Below are positions 24,243 through 33,326 of a stretch of 45,832 nt of DNA, one piece after another (position 1 is the stretch's first letter; every line of letters starts with the position of its first letter). The position numbers and the translations under genes were made by a program. This DNA is from Lachnospiraceae bacterium. GTDB taxonomy: Bacteria; Bacillota; Clostridia; Lachnospirales; Lachnospiraceae. Under the pieces are notes generated by a model, which was not told where the DNA came from, did no database searches, and saw nothing but the letters and a program-made list of their open reading frames with translations. The stretch is taken from the NCBI GenBank assembly GCA_022791575.1, contig JAAVZI010000057.1, positions 1-45,832 of the forward strand. The letters are read 5' to 3'.

Positions 24243-25052
24243 ATGAAGGCTACAATACAGAAAAGGATTAAAACATGGATAAAGCTGGTATGTATCTGTT
24301 GTCTTGTAATCGGTATTGTTCGAATACAGACAGCAACGGTACATGCAACGAGCACAGGAACTGAAGGTAGTACAGCGGTTTCGGATGGCTCCGGATTGAG
24401 CATTGATATTGATGGGGATGGAACATCCCTTTCTGGTACTTTGAAAATACTGCTTGGTCTGACTGTGATATCGCTGGCGCCATCCATACTCATAATGCTG
24501 ACCTCCTTTACAAGGATTATTATTGTGCTGCATTTTTCACGTACAGCGCTGGGAACCCAGACTTCGCCTCCAAATCAAGTGATTATTGGGCTGGCATTGT
24601 TTTTGACATTATTCATTATGGCGCCTACGTTTTCAGAGATTAATGAGAAGGCGATACAACCTTATGATGCAGGGGAGATCACCCAAGAAGCTGCGTTGGA
24701 AGCAGGAGCGGCTCCCTTGAGGACATTTATGTATAAGCAGACTCAGGAGAAAGACTTAAAGCTTTTTATGGATATAGCGGGATTAGAGCCGGTAGAGTCG
24801 CCGGACGACATTCCTATGACTGTATTAGTACCTAGTTTTATTTTAAGTGAGCTTAGGACAGCGTTTATTATAGGATTTTTAATCTATATCCCATTTATTG
24901 TAATAGATATGGTGGTGGCTTCTGTACTTATGTCAATGGGTATGATGATGCTTCCGCCTACAACCATTTCCATGCCATTTAAAATTTTGTTGTTTATATT
25001 GGCAGACGGATGGAATCTGCTTGTAGGAAACTTGGTGAGAACTTTTTACTAA
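24243..25052 (+). CDS. fliP: Flagellar export gate protein FliP
   Basis: 269 aa. FliP forms the core ring of the export gate with FliQ and FliR. A cleavable signal peptide (about 1-36, ending VHATS) is followed by an acidic Gly/Ser stretch. Four hydrophobic helices carry the signatures LTSFTRIIIVLHFSR, NQVIIGLALFLTLFIMAP, VPSFILSELRTAFIIGFLIYIPF and MMMLPPTTISMPFKILLF. The start ATG 24243 follows TAGGTAGGATG. fliQ starts 12 nt after the stop. Confidence 0.97.
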   Translation: MKATIQKRIKTWIKLVCICCLVIGIVRIQTATVHATSTGTEGSTAVSDGSGLSIDIDGDGTSLSGTLKILLGLTVISLAPSILIMLTSFTRIIIVLHFSRTALGTQTSPPNQVIIGLALFLTLFIMAPTFSEINEKAIQPYDAGEITQEAALEAGAAPLRTFMYKQTQEKDLKLFMDIAGLEPVESPDDIPMTVLVPSFILSELRTAFIIGFLIYIPFIVIDMVVASVLMSMGMMMLPPTTISMPFKILLFILADGWNLLVGNLVRTFY

Positions 25053-25064
25053 TGGGTGACAGCT

Positions 25065-25334
25065 ATGACAGAACAGGATATATTAGATATTTTCAATGAA
25101 ATGATATGGGTGATTATTAAGACCGCAGCGCCGTTGTTGATTATCTCATTGGTCGTGGGTCTTATAATCAGTATTTTCCAGACAGTTACCTCCATACAGG
25201 AACAGACACTGACGTTTGTTCCCAAAATGCTGTGTCTGTTTTTAGGATTAATGGTATTCGGTTCCTGGATGTTGAATAATATGTCAGGTTTTCTGGATAA
25301 CCTCTGGTCGAATTTCAGCCAGTATATTAGGTAA
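25065..25334 (+). CDS. fliQ: Flagellar export gate protein FliQ
   Basis: 89 aa, the standard length. Two membrane helices (about 16-40 and 52-75) carry the conserved VGLIISIFQTVTSIQEQTLTF-type core, which defines the family. FliQ packs around the FliP ring. ATG 25065 follows a GGGTG site; a GTG at 25056 in that site was rejected. Part of the tight fliO-P-Q-R-flhB-flhA export-gate block. Confidence 0.97.
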   Translation: MTEQDILDIFNEMIWVIIKTAAPLLIISLVVGLIISIFQTVTSIQEQTLTFVPKMLCLFLGLMVFGSWMLNNMSGFLDNLWSNFSQYIR

Positions 25335-25339
25335 TTATC

Positions 25340-26122
25340 ATGGTCAGTTTTGAGATTTTACAATATGATATTGAGCATTATTTGCTTATATTGGTGAGGA
25401 TTGCCTCTTTTATGGTAACTGCACCAGTATTTTCAATAGCATCTACAACCCCTCGCAGGATTAAGATTGGCTTTGCAGCAGCGATCGCTTTTCTTGTATT
25501 TCCTCTGATTCCAAGAGAGGAAATTATATATGAAACTATATGGCAATTTGCTGCCATTATTTTAGAGGAGGCGGCGGTAGGTGTTATTATTGGCTTTATG
25601 GCAAACATCTGTATTAATATTCTGAGTTTTGCAGGTAGGATTATTGATACAGAGATTGGTTTCGCCATGGCAACCCAGTTTGATCCCACGACAAGGGATC
25701 AGGTCAGTATTACCGGAACCTTGTATATGTATTTTGTAATGTTTCTGCTGCTGGTTACGAATATGTACCAATATGTAGTTAGAGCCATTATTGACAGCTA
25801 CGAGTTGATACCGGTCAATGGAGTCCAGATTAGTATCAGTCGTTTGTTAGAATTGATGTTGAAATATGCGGCGGATTGTTTTATAATTGGATTCAGAATT
25901 GTATTGCCGTTTTTTACCGTTATGCTGTTATTAAATGTGATTCTTGGTATACTGGCCAAGATTGCACCTCAGATGAATATGTTTGTAGTGGGTATGCAGT
26001 TAAAGGTATTAACAGGACTGCTGGTTATGGTAATTACAGCACCACTGCTTTTATCTGTTGCTAATTTTATCTTTGATGAGATTAAAACATTGATTGTGGC
26101 AGCGATCCAGGCGTTGTCTTAG
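25340..26122 (+). CDS. fliR: Flagellar export gate protein FliR
   Basis: 260 aa. FliR completes the FliP5-Q4-R1 gate. About six hydrophobic helices are present, with family signatures LILVRIASFMVTAPVFS near the N-terminus, EEAAVGVIIGFMANI, GRIIDTEIGFAMATQFDP in the middle and NVILGILAKIAPQMNMFVVG near the C-terminus. ATG 25340 is 5 nt after the fliQ stop with a weak ribosome site, suggesting coupled translation. It is not fused to FlhB, as sometimes seen in clostridia. Confidence 0.97.
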   Translation: MVSFEILQYDIEHYLLILVRIASFMVTAPVFSIASTTPRRIKIGFAAAIAFLVFPLIPREEIIYETIWQFAAIILEEAAVGVIIGFMANICINILSFAGRIIDTEIGFAMATQFDPTTRDQVSITGTLYMYFVMFLLLVTNMYQYVVRAIIDSYELIPVNGVQISISRLLELMLKYAADCFIIGFRIVLPFFTVMLLLNVILGILAKIAPQMNMFVVGMQLKVLTGLLVMVITAPLLLSVANFIFDEIKTLIVAAIQALS

Positions 26123-26135
26123 TGTAGGTGGTCAT

Positions 26136-27239
26136 GTGTTAGAGTTAAATTTACAGTTTTTTGCAGATGGACCTGGTGGTGAGAAAACAGAGTCGGCAAC
26201 TGCTAAGAAGCTGGAGGATGCACGAAAGGAAGGCCAGGTTGCTAAGAGTAAGGAGCTTGGTTCAGCAGTGATGCTGATAGGATTGTTTCTTACCTTAAAG
26301 GTTGCTCTTTCGTATATAGGAAAAGGGTTTTTGGAAATATTTCCTATGGTATACAATAAAATTCCAGATTACTCCACGGTTGCAGCTGGGGATACCAATG
26401 CACAGGCATATGGTGCCCTGATTTCACAGATTTTAATCAAGATTTTACTGATTGCATTGCCGTTTTTCGCAGTAGGAGTACTGTGCAGTATTGTAGTAGA
26501 TGTGGCACAGGTAAAGTGGAAGCCTACCGGTAAGCCACTAAAACCGAAGTTCAGCAAACTGAATCCTATTAAAGGATTTAAGAAAATTCTTTCCAGCAGG
26601 TCATTATTTGAATTGCTGAAGTCTATAGCTAAGGTAGTGATTATTTCTTATCTGGTATACTCCACGTTGAAGGATAAGGCCGGCTTAATTCGTCTGTTTT
26701 ACGAGATACCGCTGAATGCGGCGCTTGCCCAGATCGGAGATATTGTCATTGATATGGGAATTAAGATTAGCCTCTTTTATCTGATATTGGCGCTTGCCGA
26801 TTATGCCTATGAGAAATTTAAATTTAATAAAGATATGAAGATGACCAAGCAGGAGGTCAAGGATGAGTATAAGCAGAGTGAAGGAGATCCTCAGATTAAG
26901 AGCAAGATTCGTCAGAGAATGAGGGAAGCTTCACAAAGAAGAATGATGCAGAATCTGCCGGAGGCGGATGTGGTCATTACAAACCCTACCCACCTGGCAG
27001 TTGCAATTAAATATGATTCTGAATTGCAGAAGGCACCACTTGTACTGGCAAAGGGTGAGGATTTTCTGGCTCAGAAGATTAAGGAAATTGCAAAACAGGA
27101 AAAGATTGAGATCGTAGAGAATAAACCACTTGCGCGTATGCTCTACTATAATGTGGATATCGATGAGGAAATTCCGCCAGAACTGTATCAGGCAGTTGCA
27201 GAAGTACTGGCGTTTGTATATAATAAGAAAAATAAATGA
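26136..27239 (+). CDS. flhB: Flagellar export switch protein FlhB
   Basis: 367 aa. FlhB controls substrate switching from hook to filament proteins by autocleavage. Four membrane helices (about 45-225) are followed by the cytoplasmic domain with the NPTH autocleavage site at residues 283-286 and LAVAIKYD just after. The N-terminus reads MLELNLQFFADGPGGEKTE. I chose GTG 26136 after AGGTGG; reading further upstream would run back into fliR in another frame. The flhA start is 29 nt downstream. Confidence 0.96.
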   Translation: MLELNLQFFADGPGGEKTESATAKKLEDARKEGQVAKSKELGSAVMLIGLFLTLKVALSYIGKGFLEIFPMVYNKIPDYSTVAAGDTNAQAYGALISQILIKILLIALPFFAVGVLCSIVVDVAQVKWKPTGKPLKPKFSKLNPIKGFKKILSSRSLFELLKSIAKVVIISYLVYSTLKDKAGLIRLFYEIPLNAALAQIGDIVIDMGIKISLFYLILALADYAYEKFKFNKDMKMTKQEVKDEYKQSEGDPQIKSKIRQRMREASQRRMMQNLPEADVVITNPTHLAVAIKYDSELQKAPLVLAKGEDFLAQKIKEIAKQEKIEIVENKPLARMLYYNVDIDEEIPPELYQAVAEVLAFVYNKKNK

Positions 27240-27268
27240 TAAGAATAGGTTAGAAGGAGGTTCTGGAA

Positions 27269-29302
27269 GTGAAGAAGTCGGATATTGGTCTTGGTTTGTA
27301 TATATTGGCTGCAATTGTATTTTTAATTGTTCCATTGCCTTCGATAGTGTTGGATGCCATGCTTTGTATTAATATATCTATTGCTATGGTCATTATGTTT
27401 GATGCGTTATTTGTGAAAGAAGTACTGGATATGGCAGCATTTCCGACTATTTTGCTGTTTACAACGATTTTTCGTATCTCTTTAAATGTATCTTCCACCA
27501 AGCTGATTCTTGGAGAGGGAGATGCTGGACAGGTGGTGGAAACCTTTGGAAGCTTTGTCGGCGGAGATAACCTGATAATTGGTATTATTGTATTTATTAT
27601 TCTGATTCTCGTTCAGTTTATGGTTATTAACAAAGGTTCTGAACGTGTGGCAGAGGTAACAGCCAGATTTACATTGGATGCTATGCCTGGTAAGCAGATG
27701 GCCATTGATGCGGATTTGAATACGGGAGCAATCTCTGATGAGGAAGCGAAACTGCGCCGTGAGAAGATTCAGCAGGAATCTAGCTTTTTTGGTTCTATGG
27801 ATGGTGCGGTGAAGTATGTTAAGGGAGATGCCGTAGCTGGTCTGATTATTACATTTGTAAATATTATTGGTGGTATTGCCATTGGTGTTATGATGGGAAA
27901 TATGGAAATCGGTGATGCCATGAATAAGTATACTATTTTGACTATTGGTGATGGTTTGGTGAGTCAGATTCCGTCATTACTGATATCACTGGCAACTGGT
28001 ATTCTGGTAACCAAGGCCTCCAAAGAGGCGGACTTTTCCGATATACTGGTCCGTCAACTGTTCGGAATCCCCAAAGTATTGTATATGGTTGGAGGCGCTT
28101 TGTGCTTCCTTGGAACCGTTACGCCGCTGCCATTTCTTCTGTTCTGTGCAGTAGGTATTATGCTGATTGTGACAGGCCGGGCAATTGCTAAAAGAGCCGG
28201 AGTAGCCGAAATTGTGGAAGAAGTAGAGACCGGGGAGGAAGAGGCAGAAGAGATGCGTCGGCCGGAAAGTGTGGTTTCTTTACTGCATGTAGACCCAATC
28301 GAACTGGAGTTTGGTTACGGAATTATTCCGTTGGCAGATGTGAACCAAGGTGGAGATTTGCTTGACCGTGTCGTAATGATTCGTCGGCAGGTAGCCTTAG
28401 AACTGGGTACGGAGGTGCCGATTATCCGTCTGCGTGATAATATTCAGCTCAATCCTAATCAGTATATTATAAAGATCAAAGGAATTCAGGTCAGTGAAGG
28501 AGAGATTCTGTTTGATCACTATATGGCTATGAATCCAGGGTTTGTGGAAGAAGAAATATCAGGCATTCCTACGTTTGAGCCTTCCTTCCATCTTCCGGCG
28601 CTCTGGATTACGGAGAGCCAAAGAGAACGGGCAGAAAGTCTGGGTTATACGGTAGTAGATCCGCCGTCTATTATAGCGACACATTTGACAGAGATTATCC
28701 GTACACATATTGCTGAGCTGCTTACAAGGCAGGATGTACAGAAGCTTGTTAATAATCTTAAGGAAACCAATCCGACACTGGTGGACGAGCTCGTACCAAA
28801 GCTTCTTGGTGTTGGTGAGATTCAGAAAGTACTGCGGAATCTATTGGCAGAAGGGATCTCTATCCGAGACTTATTGTCGATATTTGAGACACTGGCAGAT
28901 CATGCGCCGATTACAAGAGATACGGATGTACTGACAGAATACGTAAGACAGACATTGAAACGCGCGATTTCCAATAAGTATTTTCCGGCAGATGAGGCAA
29001 CTAGCGTGGTAACATTGGACCCGAAAATTGAGCAGGAGATTATGGGTTCAGTGAAGCAGACCGAGCAGGGGGCATATCTAACCCTGGAGCCGGAACGAAT
29101 CCGCAGTATTATCAATGCGGTGGAAGAGGAGACCAGCAAGCTGGAGAATATGGGAAAGAGTTCTATTATTATTACTTCACCAATTGTACGAATGTATTTT
29201 AAGAAAATGACAGAAGATTATTTAAAAGATTTAATCGTTGTATCCTACAGCGAAATAGATTCTAGTGTAGAATTACAGTCAGTAGGGATGGTGACAGCAT
29301 AG
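27269..29302 (+). CDS. flhA: Flagellar export gate protein FlhA
   Basis: 677 aa. FlhA is the large export-gate component; its cytoplasmic ring docks chaperone-substrate complexes and it acts in proton-driven export. Eight membrane helices lie within residues 1-310, with signatures FPTILLFTTIFRISLNVSST and ARFTLDAMPGKQMAIDADLN. The cytoplasmic domain starts near 335 (VVSLLHVDPIELEFGYGIIPL). The start is GTG 27269 after AAGGAGG. The stop overlaps the flhF start by one base. Confidence 0.98.
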   Translation: MKKSDIGLGLYILAAIVFLIVPLPSIVLDAMLCINISIAMVIMFDALFVKEVLDMAAFPTILLFTTIFRISLNVSSTKLILGEGDAGQVVETFGSFVGGDNLIIGIIVFIILILVQFMVINKGSERVAEVTARFTLDAMPGKQMAIDADLNTGAISDEEAKLRREKIQQESSFFGSMDGAVKYVKGDAVAGLIITFVNIIGGIAIGVMMGNMEIGDAMNKYTILTIGDGLVSQIPSLLISLATGILVTKASKEADFSDILVRQLFGIPKVLYMVGGALCFLGTVTPLPFLLFCAVGIMLIVTGRAIAKRAGVAEIVEEVETGEEEAEEMRRPESVVSLLHVDPIELEFGYGIIPLADVNQGGDLLDRVVMIRRQVALELGTEVPIIRLRDNIQLNPNQYIIKIKGIQVSEGEILFDHYMAMNPGFVEEEISGIPTFEPSFHLPALWITESQRERAESLGYTVVDPPSIIATHLTEIIRTHIAELLTRQDVQKLVNNLKETNPTLVDELVPKLLGVGEIQKVLRNLLAEGISIRDLLSIFETLADHAPITRDTDVLTEYVRQTLKRAISNKYFPADEATSVVTLDPKIEQEIMGSVKQTEQGAYLTLEPERIRSIINAVEEETSKLENMGKSSIIITSPIVRMYFKKMTEDYLKDLIVVSYSEIDSSVELQSVGMVTA

Positions 29303-30558
29303 TGATAATTAAAAAATTTCAGGCGGAGACAGAAACGGAGGCCATATTAAAGGCAAAAGAGGAATTGGGCGGAAATGCAGTTGTAATGAATATCAAGACG
29401 ATCAAGCCGCGGGGCCTTATGAAGTTATTTCGGAAGTCTTATGTAGAGGTGACGGCAGCTCAGGACGAAGAAAAGGATGCGAAGAGCTCTGTGAATATAC
29501 AGTCCATTCTGGATGCCAAAGAAGGGAAAAGGGAAGAAAAACAAGAGGATTTATTTTCCATAAGCAATACTTCTGGAGGAAAACAGAAAGAAATTATAGA
29601 AGAAAATCCTATTTTAAAGGAGCTGGAGAAAAGAGAAGCCCAAAAGCGCAAGACCGATTCGCTGGAGGAGAAGCTAAGTGATATTCAGCAGCTGCTGCAG
29701 GAAAAGCTGGTAAGTGACGATCAGAAGGAAATACAGGAGATTCAGAAGCAGCAGGAGGCAGAGTCCGAAATTGAAATGTATACAAAACTGGTGTACAACA
29801 AGCTTCTGGAGCAGGAAGTAGATGAGAAGTACGCGAACCAGATTGTAGATGAGATTGACCGGAATGTAAAGAAAGATGCAGGATTGGATTATATTTTATC
29901 TACGGTATATCAGAAAATGATTCTGAAGTTGGGAGAATCCAGAACGATTACATTGGATCAAAAACAGCCTAAAGTTGTATTTTTTATCGGCCCCACCGGA
30001 GTTGGTAAAACAACGACCATAGCTAAAATTGCTTCTAAATTTACACTGGAGGACAAGAAAAAAGTAGCCATGCTTACAGCAGATACGTATAGAATTGCAG
30101 CGACAGAGCAGCTTCATACGTATGCAGATATCTTAAATGTTCCGTTTAAGGTAATCTATGCACCAGAAGAGATTGAGAAGGCAGTAGAAGAATATAGCGA
30201 GTATGATTTGATTCTGGTGGATACAGCAGGACATTCCCATCAGAATGAGCAGCAGCTGTCGGATATTAAGAAGCTGTTGGATTCCGTAAAAGACGAAGAG
30301 CAAAAGGAGATTTATCTGGTATTAAGTGCAACTACCAAATACAGGGATCTTCTAAGCATTGCAGATTCTTATAGAGAAATAGTAGGATATAAGCTTATTT
30401 TTACCAAGTTAGATGAGACTACCTGCGTAGGAAGTATATTAAACCTGAAGCTGTATACCGATGCAGAATTGTCTTACCTGACCTGCGGACAGAATGTACC
30501 CGATGACATTGAGAAATTAGATGCCCAGCGAGTTGTAAAGCAATTATTAGGAGGGTAA
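29302..30558 (+). CDS. flhF: Flagellar SRP-type GTPase FlhF
   Basis: 418 aa. FlhF is a signal-recognition-type GTPase that sets flagellar position and number together with FlhG. The N-terminal B domain (to about 160) is charged and variable. The NG domains follow: G1 GPTGVGKTT (230-238), the MLTADTYRIAATEQL block, DTAGHSHQNEQQ and the TKLDETTCVG motif. The start is GTG 29302, sharing its G with the flhA TAG stop (TAGTG). The stop is 7 nt before flhG, whose ribosome site GGAGGG lies inside flhF. Confidence 0.96.
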   Translation: MIIKKFQAETETEAILKAKEELGGNAVVMNIKTIKPRGLMKLFRKSYVEVTAAQDEEKDAKSSVNIQSILDAKEGKREEKQEDLFSISNTSGGKQKEIIEENPILKELEKREAQKRKTDSLEEKLSDIQQLLQEKLVSDDQKEIQEIQKQQEAESEIEMYTKLVYNKLLEQEVDEKYANQIVDEIDRNVKKDAGLDYILSTVYQKMILKLGESRTITLDQKQPKVVFFIGPTGVGKTTTIAKIASKFTLEDKKKVAMLTADTYRIAATEQLHTYADILNVPFKVIYAPEEIEKAVEEYSEYDLILVDTAGHSHQNEQQLSDIKKLLDSVKDEEQKEIYLVLSATTKYRDLLSIADSYREIVGYKLIFTKLDETTCVGSILNLKLYTDAELSYLTCGQNVPDDIEKLDAQRVVKQLLGG

Positions 30559-30565
30559 ATAGCGG

Positions 30566-31456
30566 ATGGATCAGGCAGAACAGTTAAGGAACATCGTGAA
30601 GCTGCACAATCAGGCAGAGCCGAAGGTGGCAAGAGTCATTACCGTGACTAGCGGTAAAGGTGGTGTCGGTAAATCAAATATGTCCGTAAATCTGGCTTTG
30701 CAGTTGAAGAAGATGGGAAAGCGGGTTATTATTTTTGATGCAGATTTTGGTCTGGCTAACATTGAAGTGTTATTCGGGGCATTTCCGCCATATAACCTGG
30801 GGGACGTGATATATAAGGATAAGAATATTAAAGAGGTAATCACAACCGGGCCGTTGGATATCGGATTTATATCCGGCGGAACAGGGATTGAAGGACTAGG
30901 AAATCTGGGAAAGGAAGAAGTACAGAGACTAGTTTCTAATCTTGCAGAGTTGGATTCTCTGGCAGATGTGATTATCGTGGACACTGGAGCCGGTATTTCG
31001 GACAGTGTACTGGAATTCGTTCTGTCTGGCAATGAGGTGATTTTAGTGACCACACCAGAGCCTACTTCGATTACCGATTCCTATTCTCTTCTGAAAGCAT
31101 TAAACAGAAGTCCTGGATTCAGTACCTCTGGTATTCGGATTCGAATTGCCGTGAATCGAGTTTTGTCTGCTTCAGACGGAAGAAATCTGTTCAGTAAACT
31201 GGATGTTGTAGTGAATCGTTTTCTGGATATGGAAATTGAGTATCTGGGAAATGTTCCTCAGGATGATCATATTTTAAGAGCAGTAATGAAACAAAATCCA
31301 GTATCAATAGAATATCCGAATTCCAAATCAGCAAAAGCATTTGAAGAAATTGCCAAAAAGATTATCAGTGATGCGGGAGAAGGGGAACCAAATGCATCGA
31401 AAAAGGGAATGGCAGGATTATTTTCTAACTTTATGAGCAAAAGAAGATTCCGATAA
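30566..31456 (+). CDS. flhG: MinD-like ATPase FlhG (FleN/YlxH)
   Basis: 296 aa. FlhG is a MinD/ParA-type ATPase that works with FlhF to control number and placement of flagella. An N-terminal Gln/Asn-rich helix (AEQLRNIVKLHNQ), known to stimulate FlhF GTPase in Bacillus, precedes the deviant Walker A KGGVGKSN (about 31-38). DADFGLANIEVLFG and VIIVDTGAGISDSVLEF follow. The C-terminus (KGMAGLFSNFMSKRRFR) looks like an amphipathic, basic membrane-targeting helix. A 65-nt gap separates it from the next gene. Confidence 0.95.
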   Translation: MDQAEQLRNIVKLHNQAEPKVARVITVTSGKGGVGKSNMSVNLALQLKKMGKRVIIFDADFGLANIEVLFGAFPPYNLGDVIYKDKNIKEVITTGPLDIGFISGGTGIEGLGNLGKEEVQRLVSNLAELDSLADVIIVDTGAGISDSVLEFVLSGNEVILVTTPEPTSITDSYSLLKALNRSPGFSTSGIRIRIAVNRVLSASDGRNLFSKLDVVVNRFLDMEIEYLGNVPQDDHILRAVMKQNPVSIEYPNSKSAKAFEEIAKKIISDAGEGEPNASKKGMAGLFSNFMSKRRFR

Positions 31457-31521
31457 TCATATCTATTATTAAGGAACGTTCATAATTAAAAAGACATATA
31501 TTGGGATAAGAAGGGCATGGT

Positions 31522-32244
31522 ATGATAGAACGAATAGTAAGTGCAGGGGATAAAGTAGATATCGAGAGAGTAAATCCAGAGACAAAGGAAAAGTGCAGCT
31601 ATAAGAGTCAGGTTTTTGAGATTATGGAAAATGATGAAATCCGTATCGCAATGCCTTTTGATGGAAGCAGGCTGGTTCTTCTGTCGCTGGACACTCGCTA
31701 TAAAATGTATTTTTATACTGCTAACGGTTTATTTGAATGTATGGGACGTGTGATTGACCGCTTTAAAAGCGGAAACCGTTATATAGCAGTAATCAATTTA
31801 AAAACAGGTCTCAGAAAAATCCAGCGCCGGGAATTCTTCCGGTTGGAAAAATTGATTGATATTGATTACCGAATCTTATCGGAGGAAGAATCGATTTGTG
31901 AGGATATTGAGAAACTATTTGCAATGGAGGAATCCGCAATAGAATTTCCAGCTTATAGAAAAGGAATTGCAGTTGATTTAAGCGGCGGTGGTGCAAGATT
32001 TATTCTTGACGATGCCTATCCGGTAGATACCTATATACTGCTTCGGATGAACATTTCCTTGGAGCCCGGACAATCGGAATTCTGTGTTATCGGCCGGGTA
32101 GTTATGTCTGAACGTCTGGGCGGCAAGACAGGACAGTGCGAAAACCGAATGGAATTTGTCAGAATCCGTGAAAGTATGAGGGAAAAATTAATACATTATA
32201 TCTTTAGGGAAGAACGTAAAATGAGACAAAATGGAAAGAGTTGA
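31522..32244 (+). CDS. YcgR-type PilZ protein (c-di-GMP-responsive motility brake)
   Basis: 240 aa. It has an N-terminal YcgR-like beta-barrel domain (about 1-95) and a C-terminal PilZ domain. The c-di-GMP-binding residues are intact: RREFFR (102-107, the RxxxR motif) and DLSGGG (152-157, D-x-S-x-x-G). Proteins of this type (YcgR, MotI/DgrA) bind the motor or stator when c-di-GMP is high and slow swimming. ATG 31522 has a GAAGGG site upstream. The gene is embedded between flhG and cheB, so its product links c-di-GMP to this motor. The stop overlaps the cheB region closely. Confidence 0.92.
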   Translation: MIERIVSAGDKVDIERVNPETKEKCSYKSQVFEIMENDEIRIAMPFDGSRLVLLSLDTRYKMYFYTANGLFECMGRVIDRFKSGNRYIAVINLKTGLRKIQRREFFRLEKLIDIDYRILSEEESICEDIEKLFAMEESAIEFPAYRKGIAVDLSGGGARFILDDAYPVDTYILLRMNISLEPGQSEFCVIGRVVMSERLGGKTGQCENRMEFVRIRESMREKLIHYIFREERKMRQNGKS

Positions 32245-32249
32245 TGTTC

Positions 32250-33326
32250 ATGAAAAAAAATATTTTGGTTGTTGATGACTCTGCACTTATGAGAAGGGTA
32301 ATTTGTGATATAATACAGTCAGATGAAAGATTCTTAGTGGAAGATATCGCAAAAGACGGAATGGAAGCCCTTGAGCTGTTAAAAAAGAAGAAGTATGATG
32401 CAGTTGTCCTGGATATCAATATGCCGCGGATGACCGGCCTAGAACTGCTTGAGGCACTTCAAAAGGAAAAGATCCGAGCGAAAGTAGTAATGGCTAGTAC
32501 ACTGACTCTGGATGGTGCTAAAGAGACCATGCAGGCACTGGAACTGGGTGCTTTCGACTTTGTGACGAAACCTGGCAACTTTATAGAAGCCAAGGGAGAA
32601 AACTTTAAGACAGAATTGAGCAGAAAAGTATCAGAGGCTGTTAGTGCTGGTAATCAAATCTTCAAATCTGCTCCTGTTATGCCGCGAAGAACTAGACCAA
32701 TGCCGGCGGCTCCTTCCACTTCTGTTCAGAACAAAGGACCGAAAGCTGGTCGTAAGCTGATCGCATTGGCATGTTCTACTGGCGGGCCTAAATCTTTGCA
32801 GAGTGTGGTGCCGTATCTGCCTAAGAATCTGGATGCTCCAGTATTGCTGGTGCAGCATATGCCGGCTGGTTTTACGGCAACTCTTGCCGGAAGACTGAAC
32901 GATCTGAGTCAGGTTACTGTGAAAGAAGCTCAGGAGGGAGATGAGCTGGTAAAGGGCTGTGTATATATTGCACCCGGAGGAAAACACCTGCTGTGTCAGA
33001 AGACTTCTTCAGGCCATAAAATTGCACTTTCAGATGCTCCGCCCCGTGATGCACTGAAACCATGTGCTAATATTATGTATGAATCTTTGGTTGACAGCAG
33101 TTTTGATGAAATTACCTGCGTTGTGCTTACTGGAATGGGTTCTGACGGAACAAAAGGAATTGAAAAACTGGCAACTAGGAAAAAATTATATGTAATTGCC
33201 CAGGATGCGGCCACTTGTGTTGTATATGGGATGCCGCGTTCAATTGCGGAAGCCGGACTTGTGAATAAAGTGGCACCGCTTCAGGCAGTTGCGGACGAGA
33301 TCACGAAGAACGTGGGGGTATACTAA
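32250..33326 (+). CDS. cheB: Chemotaxis methylesterase/deamidase CheB
   Basis: About 358 aa. CheB removes methyl groups from chemoreceptors as part of adaptation. The receiver domain (1-120) has D9-D10 and phospho-acceptor D55 (VVLDINMPRMTG). A linker (about 135-165) leads to the methylesterase domain with the catalytic triad motifs ACSTGGP (Ser), VQHMPAGFT (His) and TGMGSDGTKG (Asp). ATG 32250 gives MKKNILVVDDS; ATG 32244, overlapping the upstream TGA, is the alternative. The stop is directly followed by the cheA ATG. No cheR lies in the window. Confidence 0.96.
   Translation: MKKNILVVDDSALMRRVICDIIQSDERFLVEDIAKDGMEALELLKKKKYDAVVLDINMPRMTGLELLEALQKEKIRAKVVMASTLTLDGAKETMQALELGAFDFVTKPGNFIEAKGENFKTELSRKVSEAVSAGNQIFKSAPVMPRRTRPMPAAPSTSVQNKGPKAGRKLIALACSTGGPKSLQSVVPYLPKNLDAPVLLVQHMPAGFTATLAGRLNDLSQVTVKEAQEGDELVKGCVYIAPGGKHLLCQKTSSGHKIALSDAPPRDALKPCANIMYESLVDSSFDEITCVVLTGMGSDGTKGIEKLATRKKLYVIAQDAATCVVYGMPRSIAEAGLVNKVAPLQAVADEITKNVGVY

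Noticed and set aside
26136-26180. LNLQFFA at the FlhB N-terminus, reminiscent of phage structural protein starts
   Set aside because: The rest of the protein is complete FlhB with the NPTH site; the short motif also occurs in clostridial FlhB-like starts and there are no phage genes nearby.
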